Shown here: piece after piece, positions 26,899 to 35,769 of the stretch
Layout: each line of letters begins with the position of its first letter
How positions within the stretch are numbered: position 1 is the stretch's first letter
Source: Acinetobacter lanii
Lineage (GTDB): Bacteria; Pseudomonadota; Gammaproteobacteria; Pseudomonadales; Moraxellaceae
Length of the DNA stretch: 64,000 nucleotides
Assembly (NCBI RefSeq): GCF_011578285.1
Contig: NZ_CP049916.1
Coordinates: 1,426,001-1,490,000 of the forward strand
Direction of reading: 5' to 3'
The notes under the pieces: generated by a model
What the model was told of the DNA's origin: nothing
The model's input: the letters and a program-made list of their open reading frames with translations, nothing else
The model's database searches: none
Made by a program: the position numbers and the translations under genes

Positions 26899-28071
26899 AT
26901 GTTAAGCAAGCAGGCATTATTACAAAAGCGTCATCAAATAGAGCAGTTTAGACAAAAGAGCAGTGTCTCAATGGATCAAGCACGGCAACTCGGTGACAGT
27001 ATTTTAAGTTCATGGCAGCGCTCTGAATCTGCGCACATTCCGGATGAGCGTGATGCAGCACCGTTATTAACAAAATTTAGTGTTTCGAGTAGCCTAAATC
27101 AGGCCGTTGATCAGTGCCAACAGGAACTGAAACATATTGCTGAACAGTCTTCGATGGTGATCGCCGTAGGGGATGTGGGCAGTACCATTATTTGGAGTGC
27201 AGCCAGTGGTGCCATGCAAAATGCGGCTGAAAAAGTGCATTTTGTACAGGGTGGACAGTGGCGTGAAGAGTTGGTCGGGACCAATGCTCTAGCACTCACT
27301 TTAAAAACCCAACAATCGAGTTGTGTATTTTCCAACGAACACTATATGCGTTCGATCCAAGATTGGGTTTGTTATGCTGCACCGATTATCGATCCCTATT
27401 CAAAGCAAATGATAGGGGTGATTGATTTATCGACCACTTGGAAAAAACACAATAACTTAGGGCTTTTGGCAGCAGAGCGTTGTGCGTCGATTATTCAAAC
27501 TTCACTGCTGACGATTCAGCAACAGCGCCTGTTTATCCGTTCATTTCATATTCCGCAAGTGCTGTTTAATGGGAAAATCGTGGTGCTCACGCCACGACAA
27601 ATTGAAATTTTGTGTATTTTGGCACTGTGCCCACAAGGCTTGAATCTCGAAAATCTACATCAAGCGCTTTATGGTGAACGCAAGGTGAGTTTAGGCACCT
27701 TAAAAGCGGAAATGTCACAATTGCGCGAAATGTTAGGTTCAATGTTGTGTTCAAGACCGTATCGTTTGAACCATCAAATTGACGCTGATTTCTTACAAGC
27801 TGAGCAAGCTTTAAATGCAGGTTATATCGAAACGGCTCTAACTCTATGCTCAGGCGTGTTTTTAGCCAAGACGGAGAGCCCATTTCTCTGTGCATGGCGA
27901 GACTGTTTGGAATCCCGTTTAAGCAATGCAATCTTTGAAACACAGCAGACCGATGTATTGTTTAGGCATTTATCGCGCTGTCCTCAAGCGATTGATGCGG
28001 TTGAGCGATTGATGGAATTAATTCCTGAACATCATCCAGCCCAACAACGATTAATCCATTTTCAAAAATAG
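26899..28071 (+). CDS. transcriptional regulator with GAF-like, winged-helix and BTAD-like parts
   Basis: This 390-residue regulator has an N-terminal part (about residues 1-215) resembling the GAF sensory region of AcoR-type activators (SILSSWQRSE, then EELVGTNALALTLKTQQ and HYMRSIQDWVCYAAPIID). It has no AAA+ sigma-54 domain. Instead, residues about 225-295 read VVLTPRQIEILCILA, then LHQALYGE and LKAEMSQLREMLG, like an OmpR/SARP winged helix. The final hundred residues (FLQAEQALNAGYIETALTLCSGVFL, then PFLCAWRDCLESRL in separate parts) resemble a bacterial transcriptional activation (BTAD) domain. Divergence from the aldehyde dehydrogenase suggests it controls the ethanolamine locus. Confidence 0.8.
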   Translation: MLSKQALLQKRHQIEQFRQKSSVSMDQARQLGDSILSSWQRSESAHIPDERDAAPLLTKFSVSSSLNQAVDQCQQELKHIAEQSSMVIAVGDVGSTIIWSAASGAMQNAAEKVHFVQGGQWREELVGTNALALTLKTQQSSCVFSNEHYMRSIQDWVCYAAPIIDPYSKQMIGVIDLSTTWKKHNNLGLLAAERCASIIQTSLLTIQQQRLFIRSFHIPQVLFNGKIVVLTPRQIEILCILALCPQGLNLENLHQALYGERKVSLGTLKAEMSQLREMLGSMLCSRPYRLNHQIDADFLQAEQALNAGYIETALTLCSGVFLAKTESPFLCAWRDCLESRLSNAIFETQQTDVLFRHLSRCPQAIDAVERLMELIPEHHPAQQRLIHFQK

Positions 28072-28185
28072 CGATAAGATACACACCGCTCAAATCTATT
28101 TTTTATAGCTAAATCTAGCTAGCGCTTTTTTTAAGAATGAGCTGAGAGAAGTAGCTTATTCAAACTGACTATTCGATCCTACTAT

Positions 28186-29159
28186 TTAAAGATGCTTGGT
28201 ATTTAACCATGCAAATAATTTGCTATAGACCTGATGACGAACATCCGAACGTGATAAGACCAAATCATGCAGCCCTTGTTTAATTGTCATTACATTGACA
28301 TCACCTTGTAATTTCTTTCCGTATTTTTTGATGTGTTTGACATTCAAAATCACATCACTGCTGTAGGCATTTTTGTTGACTTTTTCGGTGCGGTGGTTCG
28401 ATCTGAATGCATAATCAGAGCAGGAACGTTTAACTTAGCGCCACGATGAATTTCTTTTTGGGCTTCATAGATCGCATGAATAAAACTTAAGTATACTTTG
28501 GAATATTCAGTTGGTTTCCAGTTTAAATCAAAGTTCCATTCGCCTTGCATGGTCTGATGCAAACTTTGTACATAACATGGACTCAGTTCACTGGGGAATC
28601 TTAGCTTTGGATATTTTCCCCCTAACCAACTGATCCGTGGCAACAGCAATTTTTTCTTCAGCACATTCATATTAAAGTCATAAAAAGGGCTATTTGCCCA
28701 CAGTGCTTTAATCAAAGGATGATCAGGGTGATGTGCGGCATATAAAGTTGTAATCAAACCCCCGGTTGAATGGCCACAGAGTAATACTGCGTCATGCTGT
28801 TCGCTTTGAATAATATTCAATGCTTCAGTAATTTCAGCATCATATTCTCTTAAATCTTTGACATAAAATAATCTTTGATGGGTTAAATGTGAACGTCCGT
28901 ATTTACGTAAATCAAGCGCATAGAAATCATAACCGTGTTGGTTAAATTGTTCCGCCATTTCAGTTTGGAAGAAATAATCAATAAACCCATGAATATATAA
29001 AACCGCTTTGCGTGTGCTTTGGGGCGCTTTTTTACGCACTAATGTTGCTATGACTTTTCCTTCCTCATCATCTGGAAAATCAAGGGTCAACTGTTCATAA
29101 CCTTCTCCTAAAACATCAGGTTGATACCGATGCACCTGATCATCTTGGATTAAATTCAT
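28186..29159 (-). pseudogene. alpha/beta hydrolase (monoglyceride lipase-like), frameshifted
   Basis: The open frame stops at 28350 after 269 residues, ending in an unrelated tail (TTAPKKSTKMPTAVM). Reading on in the next frame from about 28386 gives a good continuation: KVNKNAYSSDVILNVKHIKK, later IKQGLHDLVLSRSDVRHQVY, with a stop at 28186. One added base in the CCGAAAAAGTC stretch (28379-28389) would join the frames into a 324-residue serine hydrolase. The nucleophile GHSTGG and the acidic IMHSD are in frame; the likely catalytic His (GLHD) is only in the lost part. As read, the product should be inactive. Confidence 0.85.
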
Positions 29160-29256
29160 AGCTTTGATGTCCTCTATTGGATGTACGAGCCACTCTCAGT
29201 CTTTTCTGATGAAGATAGAATGAATTATTGAACCAGAGTATAGATGTGCTGAATCT

Positions 29257-30112
29257 TTATAAATAATCTTTCAGCATGGCATAAGTCTCATCATACAGTT
29301 CATGGGCAAGTTTTTTATTTTTTGCCTTACGGGATTGAATCGCAGGGGTTTGTAAACTGACATATTCGCCATTACGTTTTGCCCAAGCGGGATCTAAGGC
29401 CATTTTTTTTGATCAGTTCAGCAGGTTTGCTCGGGGGGATTAAAAATAATTTAATGACTTTATATTGATACTTGGGTAATTCACGGTAAATCTCTGAATC
29501 AACCCCACCTGGATGAAGTGCATTACTGGTGGTGCTCGTGCCTTTTAATTTTTCCGCCAAAGCATGGCTAAATAATAGGTTTGCCAATTTACTGTTACCA
29601 TAACGGATCACGCCGTTATATTTGTGAACGTCATCGGCACGGAATTGATCGAGTTGAATCGAACCCATCAAATGCATCATTGATGCAAGATTAATAATTC
29701 GACCTGCCTCAGATTTTTGAACTGCAGGGAGCAGTTTCAGGGTCCATAAAAAATGCCCCAAATAATTCACCCCAATTTGCTTTTCAAAGCCATCTTCAGT
29801 GCGTTCTAAGTTCGGGGTCATGATGCCGGCATTGTTCACCAGCACATCAATTTTTTCATATTTTTGCAGTAATGAATTGGCTGTGTCTTGAATATTCTGC
29901 AAGCTGTTCAGGTCAAGCGCGATCACTTCAACTTTTCCTGTGCCGAGTTTTTCTAATTCGATACGGGCGTGTTCGGCTTTTTGTGGGTTACGGCAGGCAA
30001 GAATCACATGCTGTCCGTCTTGAATAAAGGCTTGGGCGGTGGCAAAACCTATGCCTGTATTAGCACCGGTAATCACGACTATTTTCATGGTGTTCATTCC
30101 ATCGTTTTTCAT
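29257..30112 (-). pseudogene. short-chain dehydrogenase (retinol dehydrogenase-like), frameshifted at an A8 tract
   Basis: The frame starts MNTMKIVVITGANTGIGFAT (the usual GxxxGxG site) and has NNAGIM and the active-site YGNSK. It then runs into a foreign end, NGLRSRLGKT, at 29372. The switch falls at eight consecutive T on the plus strand (29403-29410). With seven, the protein would continue MALDPAWAKRNGEYVSLQTP and later LAHELYDETYAMLKDYL, to a stop at 29257 (276-284 residues). The catalytic core is upstream of the break, so the truncated product loses only about 50 C-terminal residues. It lies 97 bases upstream of the frameshifted hydrolase and on the same strand. Confidence 0.85.
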
Positions 30113-30500
30113 TGATATTGTTATCTTGTGATTAAGTTCAGAACGGCTTTACATTGAATATAGACACAGTGGTAGAAGATGACAATAAAAATTGTCAAAC
30201 ATGATGAATCGAATAGATGAATAGGCTGCATGAATAGGATATATGGATAACAAAGATGTGATGGCAAAGTTCTGATATTGAAGAGGTATAGACCAAGCGT
30301 GGCGGGCTGACTTGAGAAAGTGATTTTATACTCCAGCTCATCAAGCCAAAGATAAGATTGTATTGATCAAGAATATGATTTGTTTAGCAGAAATATGCCT
30401 TTTGGATTTACACAACATGCACTGCAATTCACTTAAATTTTAGAATAATGTTAAGATTCATCCACTTTTTTAAAATCAGGTCTTGCTTTAAGGCATTGTT
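30113..30500. other. intergenic region upstream of the broken SDR and the PcfJ-like gene
   Basis: This 388-base region separates two divergent genes. It is AT-rich with no visible repeat, RNA structure or convincing coding frame. It should contain both promoters. Confidence 0.5.
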
Positions 30501-32780
30501 ATGAATCTGAATGTGCAAAACACCCAAATGCAGAATCATCAACAAACAGCACAAAAGTTGCTGGATCACTCCAATGTACTGAAGCAGATTTTCCAAGATC
30601 AGTGGTTTTATTTGTGGTCGCTTACCCCGCAAAACTTGTTTCACATCGATGCTGAGCATCATCAATTATTCATCGCTGACGGTTTAATTCAGGTGAAGTT
30701 TCACGATGATTTAAAATCGACCGATTCATCATTGGCTATGCCATTTATTCAATGTCATTGTTCCTATCCTAATATTAATGTACAAAAAATTGCCGATTTT
30801 ATTTTTAATGACATCAGTTTTTTGATGGGGGATTTAAAAGCACAACATCCGTTATTTTTACAAAGCAAAGTGCAGTTGTTTCGTCAACTTTTGGTCGAAG
30901 AAGCGTTTCAATGGATCGATGGTGAAAATCGGATTGAGCAGTATTTATATAATCTGACCGAGCAACAAGCTGAGCAACTTGATCAGATTATGATTGAGGC
31001 AGGGTATTACCAACAAGCGCATTTAACTGAGTTTGCCGCATCAGGAATCAGTATTCCCTTATTTGTAGAGCTGAATTTTAAGCACTTGAGTTTAGTCAAC
31101 TCTGTTTTGGGTGATAGTTTCCTGAATGTTCAGCAGGCGATGATTGAATATGACCAACTGTGTTTTTCAGCAGATCAACTGATTCCCCCCGATGTGTATC
31201 GCATGATTCAAACTCGTTTCGATGACCATTTTAGCTTGGCGCAATTGTTACACCATCAAGAGGATTTTCAGCTCCTAGTACAACATGCCAAACAGCAGCC
31301 GCATGTTTTAGGATTTAGTCGTTGGATTAAACGTGGCTTCTGGCAACATTCCGATATTTTTGCCAAGAAACAGTTTACTCAAGCGGGTGGAGCATATTGG
31401 GATGAACGGCTATCCACTCAATTTCCATTGTTTTATTTTAATCGCACCGTCAATTGGCTGTTTAAACAAGATACGTTGGTGATTGATTGGGTAGCCAGTC
31501 AATTGGATGATATCAATGTGCGTATTGCTGTAACCGCCTTAAGCTTTACAGATACTCATCATATTCATCCGCAAGTGATCCTTGAAACTTTGCTTTATTT
31601 TAAAAATATTACAGGTCGAATATTAATTCAAGAATGCTTTCAATTTTCCAAAAAAGAACATTGGTTTGATTTTAATCACCCTAATGCACAGGCATCGGTT
31701 GCCTATGACAAGCATCCTTATGCGCTTAAAAATAGTCAGATACAGCTACACAATCATAACCAGCAAGTGATTCAAGATACTGATCAAAACCTTATCCAAG
31801 ATCAAATTCAAGCGCCTGTAGAAGAGCTTAAGCAATTTGTCAGTCAAGAGCCGCTTTTAAAGGCTCAACTCGACACGCATGCCAACAACCTTACAAATAT
31901 TCCGCTTAATCATCAGTCAAACACAGTCCATACAGCACGATCACATCGGATTGAAATCTCAGATTCGATTTTATATATCGAAGAGTGGTTACATCTATTG
32001 GCTTTGCTTGCTCAAGATGATCCACGCATTGCCAAACAGGTCTATCAGCGTTTGTTCCGTGTAATGCAGGCGTATATGCTGTTTTTACAGAACATCATTC
32101 AAGATTTACCAGAGTCGCTGATTCCGTATATACGACCTGAGTTACAGCAAGATCCAAAGTTTTATCAGGTCTTACATCAGCATCAACTGAATGCAGATGA
32201 ATTTCGCCAACATTTTAAGCATCCTGCGTTGCAGTTTAATCGATCGACCAGTGTGTTTGATTCTTATGTGGCAGATTATTTGGTCGATTATTTTTATCAT
32301 TACGATACTCTGGCCAAAAACGTCACTTGGACAGGCTTATATCAGCAAGCGGTGCGTTGGCATCAACAAATCGATTTTCAAGATACTTTGTCTAAACTAC
32401 GGCAACGTATTCATAAAGATTCGTGGCGCAGAGTTTCCCCGCAAAAAATCATGTTTACGGAGCGTTGGAAGTTTGTTGAGTTGAATAGCTTAGAGCAGAT
32501 TATTCATGAGTCAGTCAATTATAAGCATTGTTTGGCTTTGTCCTATACTGAGCGTATCGCTGATGGCGAATATGTGGCTTTTCATATGACCCATCTAGAC
32601 AATGAACAGCTCCAATTGACACTGGGGTGTTATTTTAAATTCGAACAATTGCATTTTGATCAATTGCGCTTACCCAATAACGAAATTCCCAATCGCGCGA
32701 TTCAACTGGACGCATTGGAATTTATTCAAAAGGTCAATCAGCATCTGATCTGGGATTTTAAAGAACCGAAGCTACAATAA
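30501..32780 (+). CDS. large PcfJ-like protein
   Basis: This 759-residue soluble protein is rich in His, Gln and aromatic residues. The last 120 residues contain LEQIIHESVNYKHCLALSYTE followed by ADGEYVAFHM, then LQLTLGCYFKFEQLHFDQLR and LPNNEIPN. This has the pattern of PcfJ-domain proteins (conserved His-Cys then Tyr, a Gly turn, and a late Asn), first named from conjugative plasmid pCF10, whose biochemical role is unknown. The first 600 residues match nothing I know. There are no membrane segments. The gene is followed by a helicase gene about 80 bases downstream on the same strand. A Gln/His-rich linker lies at about residues 415-480. Confidence 0.65.
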   Translation: MNLNVQNTQMQNHQQTAQKLLDHSNVLKQIFQDQWFYLWSLTPQNLFHIDAEHHQLFIADGLIQVKFHDDLKSTDSSLAMPFIQCHCSYPNINVQKIADFIFNDISFLMGDLKAQHPLFLQSKVQLFRQLLVEEAFQWIDGENRIEQYLYNLTEQQAEQLDQIMIEAGYYQQAHLTEFAASGISIPLFVELNFKHLSLVNSVLGDSFLNVQQAMIEYDQLCFSADQLIPPDVYRMIQTRFDDHFSLAQLLHHQEDFQLLVQHAKQQPHVLGFSRWIKRGFWQHSDIFAKKQFTQAGGAYWDERLSTQFPLFYFNRTVNWLFKQDTLVIDWVASQLDDINVRIAVTALSFTDTHHIHPQVILETLLYFKNITGRILIQECFQFSKKEHWFDFNHPNAQASVAYDKHPYALKNSQIQLHNHNQQVIQDTDQNLIQDQIQAPVEELKQFVSQEPLLKAQLDTHANNLTNIPLNHQSNTVHTARSHRIEISDSILYIEEWLHLLALLAQDDPRIAKQVYQRLFRVMQAYMLFLQNIIQDLPESLIPYIRPELQQDPKFYQVLHQHQLNADEFRQHFKHPALQFNRSTSVFDSYVADYLVDYFYHYDTLAKNVTWTGLYQQAVRWHQQIDFQDTLSKLRQRIHKDSWRRVSPQKIMFTERWKFVELNSLEQIIHESVNYKHCLALSYTERIADGEYVAFHMTHLDNEQLQLTLGCYFKFEQLHFDQLRLPNNEIPNRAIQLDALEFIQKVNQHLIWDFKEPKLQ

Positions 32781-32859
32781 TCAGGATTATGATGATTAAA
32801 CTTAACTTTTCAGCGAAAAATCGTTAGGCTATGTGCCATCTGATAAGGTTAAAGTTGTT

Positions 32860-34575
32860 ATGAAGCAAGAAACTGCACTGAAGTTAATGAAAGCGGGTGA
32901 AAGTGTCTTTTTGACAGGTTCTGCCGGTGCAGGGAAAACCTATACCTTAAATCAGTACATCAATTATTTAAAAGCACGAAAAGTTCCTGTGGCGATTACC
33001 GCATCGACAGGCATCGCAGCGACGCATATGAATGGCATGACCATTCATACTTGGGCAGGTATTGGTATTAAAGACGTTTTGTCAGATGATGACTTAAAGC
33101 GCATGAAAGAACGCAAATACTTAAAAGAGCATTTAGAAAATGCCCAAGTATTGATCATCGATGAAATTTCAATGTTACACGCCAAGCAACTGAATTTGGT
33201 CAATCAAGTCTTAAAATTTTTTAAAGAATCGGATGAGGCCTTTGGCGGCATTCAAGTGATTGCCGCCGGAGATTTCTTTCAGTTACCGCCTGTAGGGCGT
33301 AATGATGAAAAAAACCGAGATAAATTCTGTTTTATGTCGCAAGCATGGGTCGAAGCCAAGTTTCGGGTGTGTTATTTAACAGAGCAGCATCGTCAGGATG
33401 ATTCTGCTTTAAATGACATTCTCAATGCGATTCGCTCCCAAAGTATTAATCAGCAACATATTGAAGCACTACAAAAAACCCGTCAGCAAGATATTGGGGA
33501 CACCTATACACGTCTGTATACCCACAATATGGATGTCGACAGTATTAACTTTCGGCATTTAAATGAAATTGATGGCGATGGTCATCAGTTCTGTGCGCAA
33601 ATGGATGGTAATGAAAAACTGATTGAAACTTTAAAATCCTCTGTGCGTGCGCCTGAAGAATTAACTCTGAAAAAACATGCCAAAGTGATGTTTGTAAAAA
33701 ACAACTTTGATATGGGCTATATCAACGGTAGCTTAGGCGAAGTGATTGGTTTTGAAGAAGTCGATGATCACGGCATCTTGCCTAAAGTGAAGTTAACCGA
33801 TGGTACCGTGCTATTGGTTGAGCCTGAAACATGGTCAGTCGACAATGATGCTGGTAAGACTATTGCCAGTTTTGCGCAAGTGCCGTTACGTTTGGCATGG
33901 GCAATTACCATTCATAAATCACAAGGAATGACTTTAGCTGCTGCTGAAATTAATCTCGCCAATACCTTTGAAAAAGGTCAGGGCTATGTGGCATTGTCGC
34001 GCTTAAAATCGATTGATGGTTTACGTTTATTAGGCTTTAACGAGCAGGCATTGGAATTAGACAGCCTAGCGATTAAGGCGGATCGACGTTTTCAGGAACT
34101 CTCTGCGGAAGCTGAAGCACATTTTGCAGATATTAATTTAGACGCACAGCATAAAGCCTTTATTCGTCATTGCGGCGGTACTTTGAATGAGACTGAAATT
34201 CAGCGTAATGAAAAGAAAATTGCCAAGAATGCCGGTAAACAAAGCTATGCCACTGCGACCTTAGATGAAACCAAAGAATTGTTCTTAAGTGGCTATGAAA
34301 TTCAGGACATTGCGGTGGAGCGTGGTTTAACGCCTGCAACTATTATCAATCATTTGGCAAAATTGCATCGTGAGCAAGGTTTGGATATTTCGGTTGCCCA
34401 TCCCGGCGATGAAGTCGTTGAACAAGTGCGAAAAATCTATAAAAAGTTGATGAAGCGTAAGAGTCCTGAAAACTTTTCTGAAGATGGTGTAATTAAACTG
34501 CGTCCAATTGTGGAAGCCACCAGTCCTCGTATGGGTTATGACCAAGTGCGTTTGGCATTGCTCTATATCGAGTAA
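32860..34575 (+). CDS. Pif1/RecD-like DNA helicase with C-terminal helix-turn-helix
   Basis: This 571-residue superfamily 1 helicase has Walker A LTGSAGAGKTYTLNQY (about residues 17-32), Walker B LIIDEISMLHAKQLN (about 102-116), a motif III-like IAAGDFFQLPPVG, LTEQHRQDD (motif IV region) and, near residue 350, AWAITIHKSQGMTL and YVALSRLK (motifs V and VI). It is related to PIF1-like 5'-3' helicases. The C-terminal part (about 460-571) contains a helix-turn-helix region, SGYEIQDIAVERGLTPATIINHLAK, read here in two parts. The ATG at 32860 fits homologues better than the GTG at 32833. It probably acts in DNA repair or replication. Confidence 0.88.
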   Translation: MKQETALKLMKAGESVFLTGSAGAGKTYTLNQYINYLKARKVPVAITASTGIAATHMNGMTIHTWAGIGIKDVLSDDDLKRMKERKYLKEHLENAQVLIIDEISMLHAKQLNLVNQVLKFFKESDEAFGGIQVIAAGDFFQLPPVGRNDEKNRDKFCFMSQAWVEAKFRVCYLTEQHRQDDSALNDILNAIRSQSINQQHIEALQKTRQQDIGDTYTRLYTHNMDVDSINFRHLNEIDGDGHQFCAQMDGNEKLIETLKSSVRAPEELTLKKHAKVMFVKNNFDMGYINGSLGEVIGFEEVDDHGILPKVKLTDGTVLLVEPETWSVDNDAGKTIASFAQVPLRLAWAITIHKSQGMTLAAAEINLANTFEKGQGYVALSRLKSIDGLRLLGFNEQALELDSLAIKADRRFQELSAEAEAHFADINLDAQHKAFIRHCGGTLNETEIQRNEKKIAKNAGKQSYATATLDETKELFLSGYEIQDIAVERGLTPATIINHLAKLHREQGLDISVAHPGDEVVEQVRKIYKKLMKRKSPENFSEDGVIKLRPIVEATSPRMGYDQVRLALLYIE

Positions 34576-34619
34576 GCATTATTGGTTTCTATTTCTATTT
34601 TTAATACACGGTTATTGTT

Positions 34620-34988
34620 ATGCCACAAATGATTGTTGAGTATTCAAACAATATTCAAAACTTAGATGCTCAACGCTTGATGATGGATTTGAATCAAGCC
34701 TTATTTGATACAGGCTTTATTGGGCATCCCGATGAAATCAAAACCCGTACGCGTGCCAATGCTGATTTTTTAATTGGATTTGGTGAAACTGGGCAGGCAT
34801 ACATTCATGTCTGTTTAGCGATTTTAACCGGACGTACAGCAGAGCAGAAAACCAAAATGGCGGATGCACTGATTTCAGCACTTGAAGCTTTTAAAGCTTA
34901 TCAAGTAAAAGATTTAACGGTTCAGCTTTGCGTTGAACTAACTGAAATGCCAAGAGAAGATTATCGTAAAGTGGCGATTAAACTTTAA
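34620..34988 (+). CDS. 5-carboxymethyl-2-hydroxymuconate Delta-isomerase family protein
   Basis: This 122-residue tautomerase-superfamily protein starts MPQMIVEYSNNIQ, with the expected catalytic Pro2 exposed after removal of Met. It continues TRTRANADFLIGFGETGQAYIHVCLAILTGRTAEQK, typical of CHMI/HpcD in two parts. HpcD isomerises a ring-cleavage product in homoprotocatechuate breakdown, but no other gene of that pathway is near, so this may be a stand-alone relative with another substrate. It lies 44 bases after the helicase gene and may share its transcript. Confidence 0.85.
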   Translation: MPQMIVEYSNNIQNLDAQRLMMDLNQALFDTGFIGHPDEIKTRTRANADFLIGFGETGQAYIHVCLAILTGRTAEQKTKMADALISALEAFKAYQVKDLTVQLCVELTEMPREDYRKVAIKL

Positions 34989-35101
34989 AATGTTCAATTA
35001 AGGCTGATATCAGTCTGAGTTTAGATTAATCGATGGTGTGTCTTGAGCGAATATAGGCTGAATATCGCGTTCAAGATGCACTTAAAATAAGAATGATGAC
35101 A

Positions 35102-35644
35102 ATGAAAAATAAGACAGGCACTTCAATACAACCCATAAAGTCACTCATGTTCATCGCCGTGATGAGTACATTTTGGGTCTTATCTGGCTGTGATTCCAAG
35201 CAAGCACAAGATCATCCTGTCCAAGATGCATCAGTGAATCATCAAGCGGGTTTAAATAAACAAGATGAGATGAAGTGTAAATCAGTGCAAGCGCTTCTGA
35301 ATGATATTTATATGAATCAAATCAAGGTGACCGATTTAAATAATGCACAACTCAAACATTATTTTTCGGATGAATTGGTACAACTGATTTCAAAAGATAA
35401 TCAGTGCCGTGCCGATATAAATGGCATCTGTAATCTTGAATTTAATATTTTTACCGATTCGCAAGAGTTTAAGTTTCAAAATTATGATTTAAATCGACTG
35501 TCTAAATCTCAGCGCTATGAAATTGTGATGCATGCTCATAATGAGCAAAGCAGAGTCGAAATTGAAATGACCGATAGCCATTGTCCAAAGATTGCCAATA
35601 TTTATTACAAAGAAGGTAATCTCAAACACATCTTGTCAAATTAA
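35102..35644 (+). CDS. hypothetical lipoprotein
   Basis: This 180-residue protein has a lipoprotein signal. A long basic start (MKNKTGTSIQPIK) and hydrophobic LMFIAVMSTFWVLSGC place the lipidated Cys at about residue 30, followed by DSKQAQ. Asp at +2 suggests retention in the inner membrane by the Lol rule. The mature part has Cys pairs in CKSVQ, CRADINGICNLEF and HCPKI, possibly forming disulphides. No family is recognised. Alternative ATG codons lie at 35093 and 35096. A terminator follows closely. Confidence 0.7.
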   Translation: MKNKTGTSIQPIKSLMFIAVMSTFWVLSGCDSKQAQDHPVQDASVNHQAGLNKQDEMKCKSVQALLNDIYMNQIKVTDLNNAQLKHYFSDELVQLISKDNQCRADINGICNLEFNIFTDSQEFKFQNYDLNRLSKSQRYEIVMHAHNEQSRVEIEMTDSHCPKIANIYYKEGNLKHILSN

Positions 35645-35657
35645 GATGAAAAACATG

Positions 35658-35690
35658 ATAAAAAACCAATCAGAGTTGATTGGCTTTTTA
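35658..35690 (+). terminator. intrinsic terminator after the lipoprotein gene
   Basis: AAACCAATCA and TGATTGGCTTT form a stem with one mismatch around a 4-base loop, followed by T. It lies 15 bases after the stop codon. Confidence 0.8.
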
Positions 35691-35769
35691 TTTTGAGGAT
35701 TAAGTCTATTTTAATCTCAGCTGTTTTTTAATATGCACCGATTTTTTAATATTCATCTATTTTTTTAAA

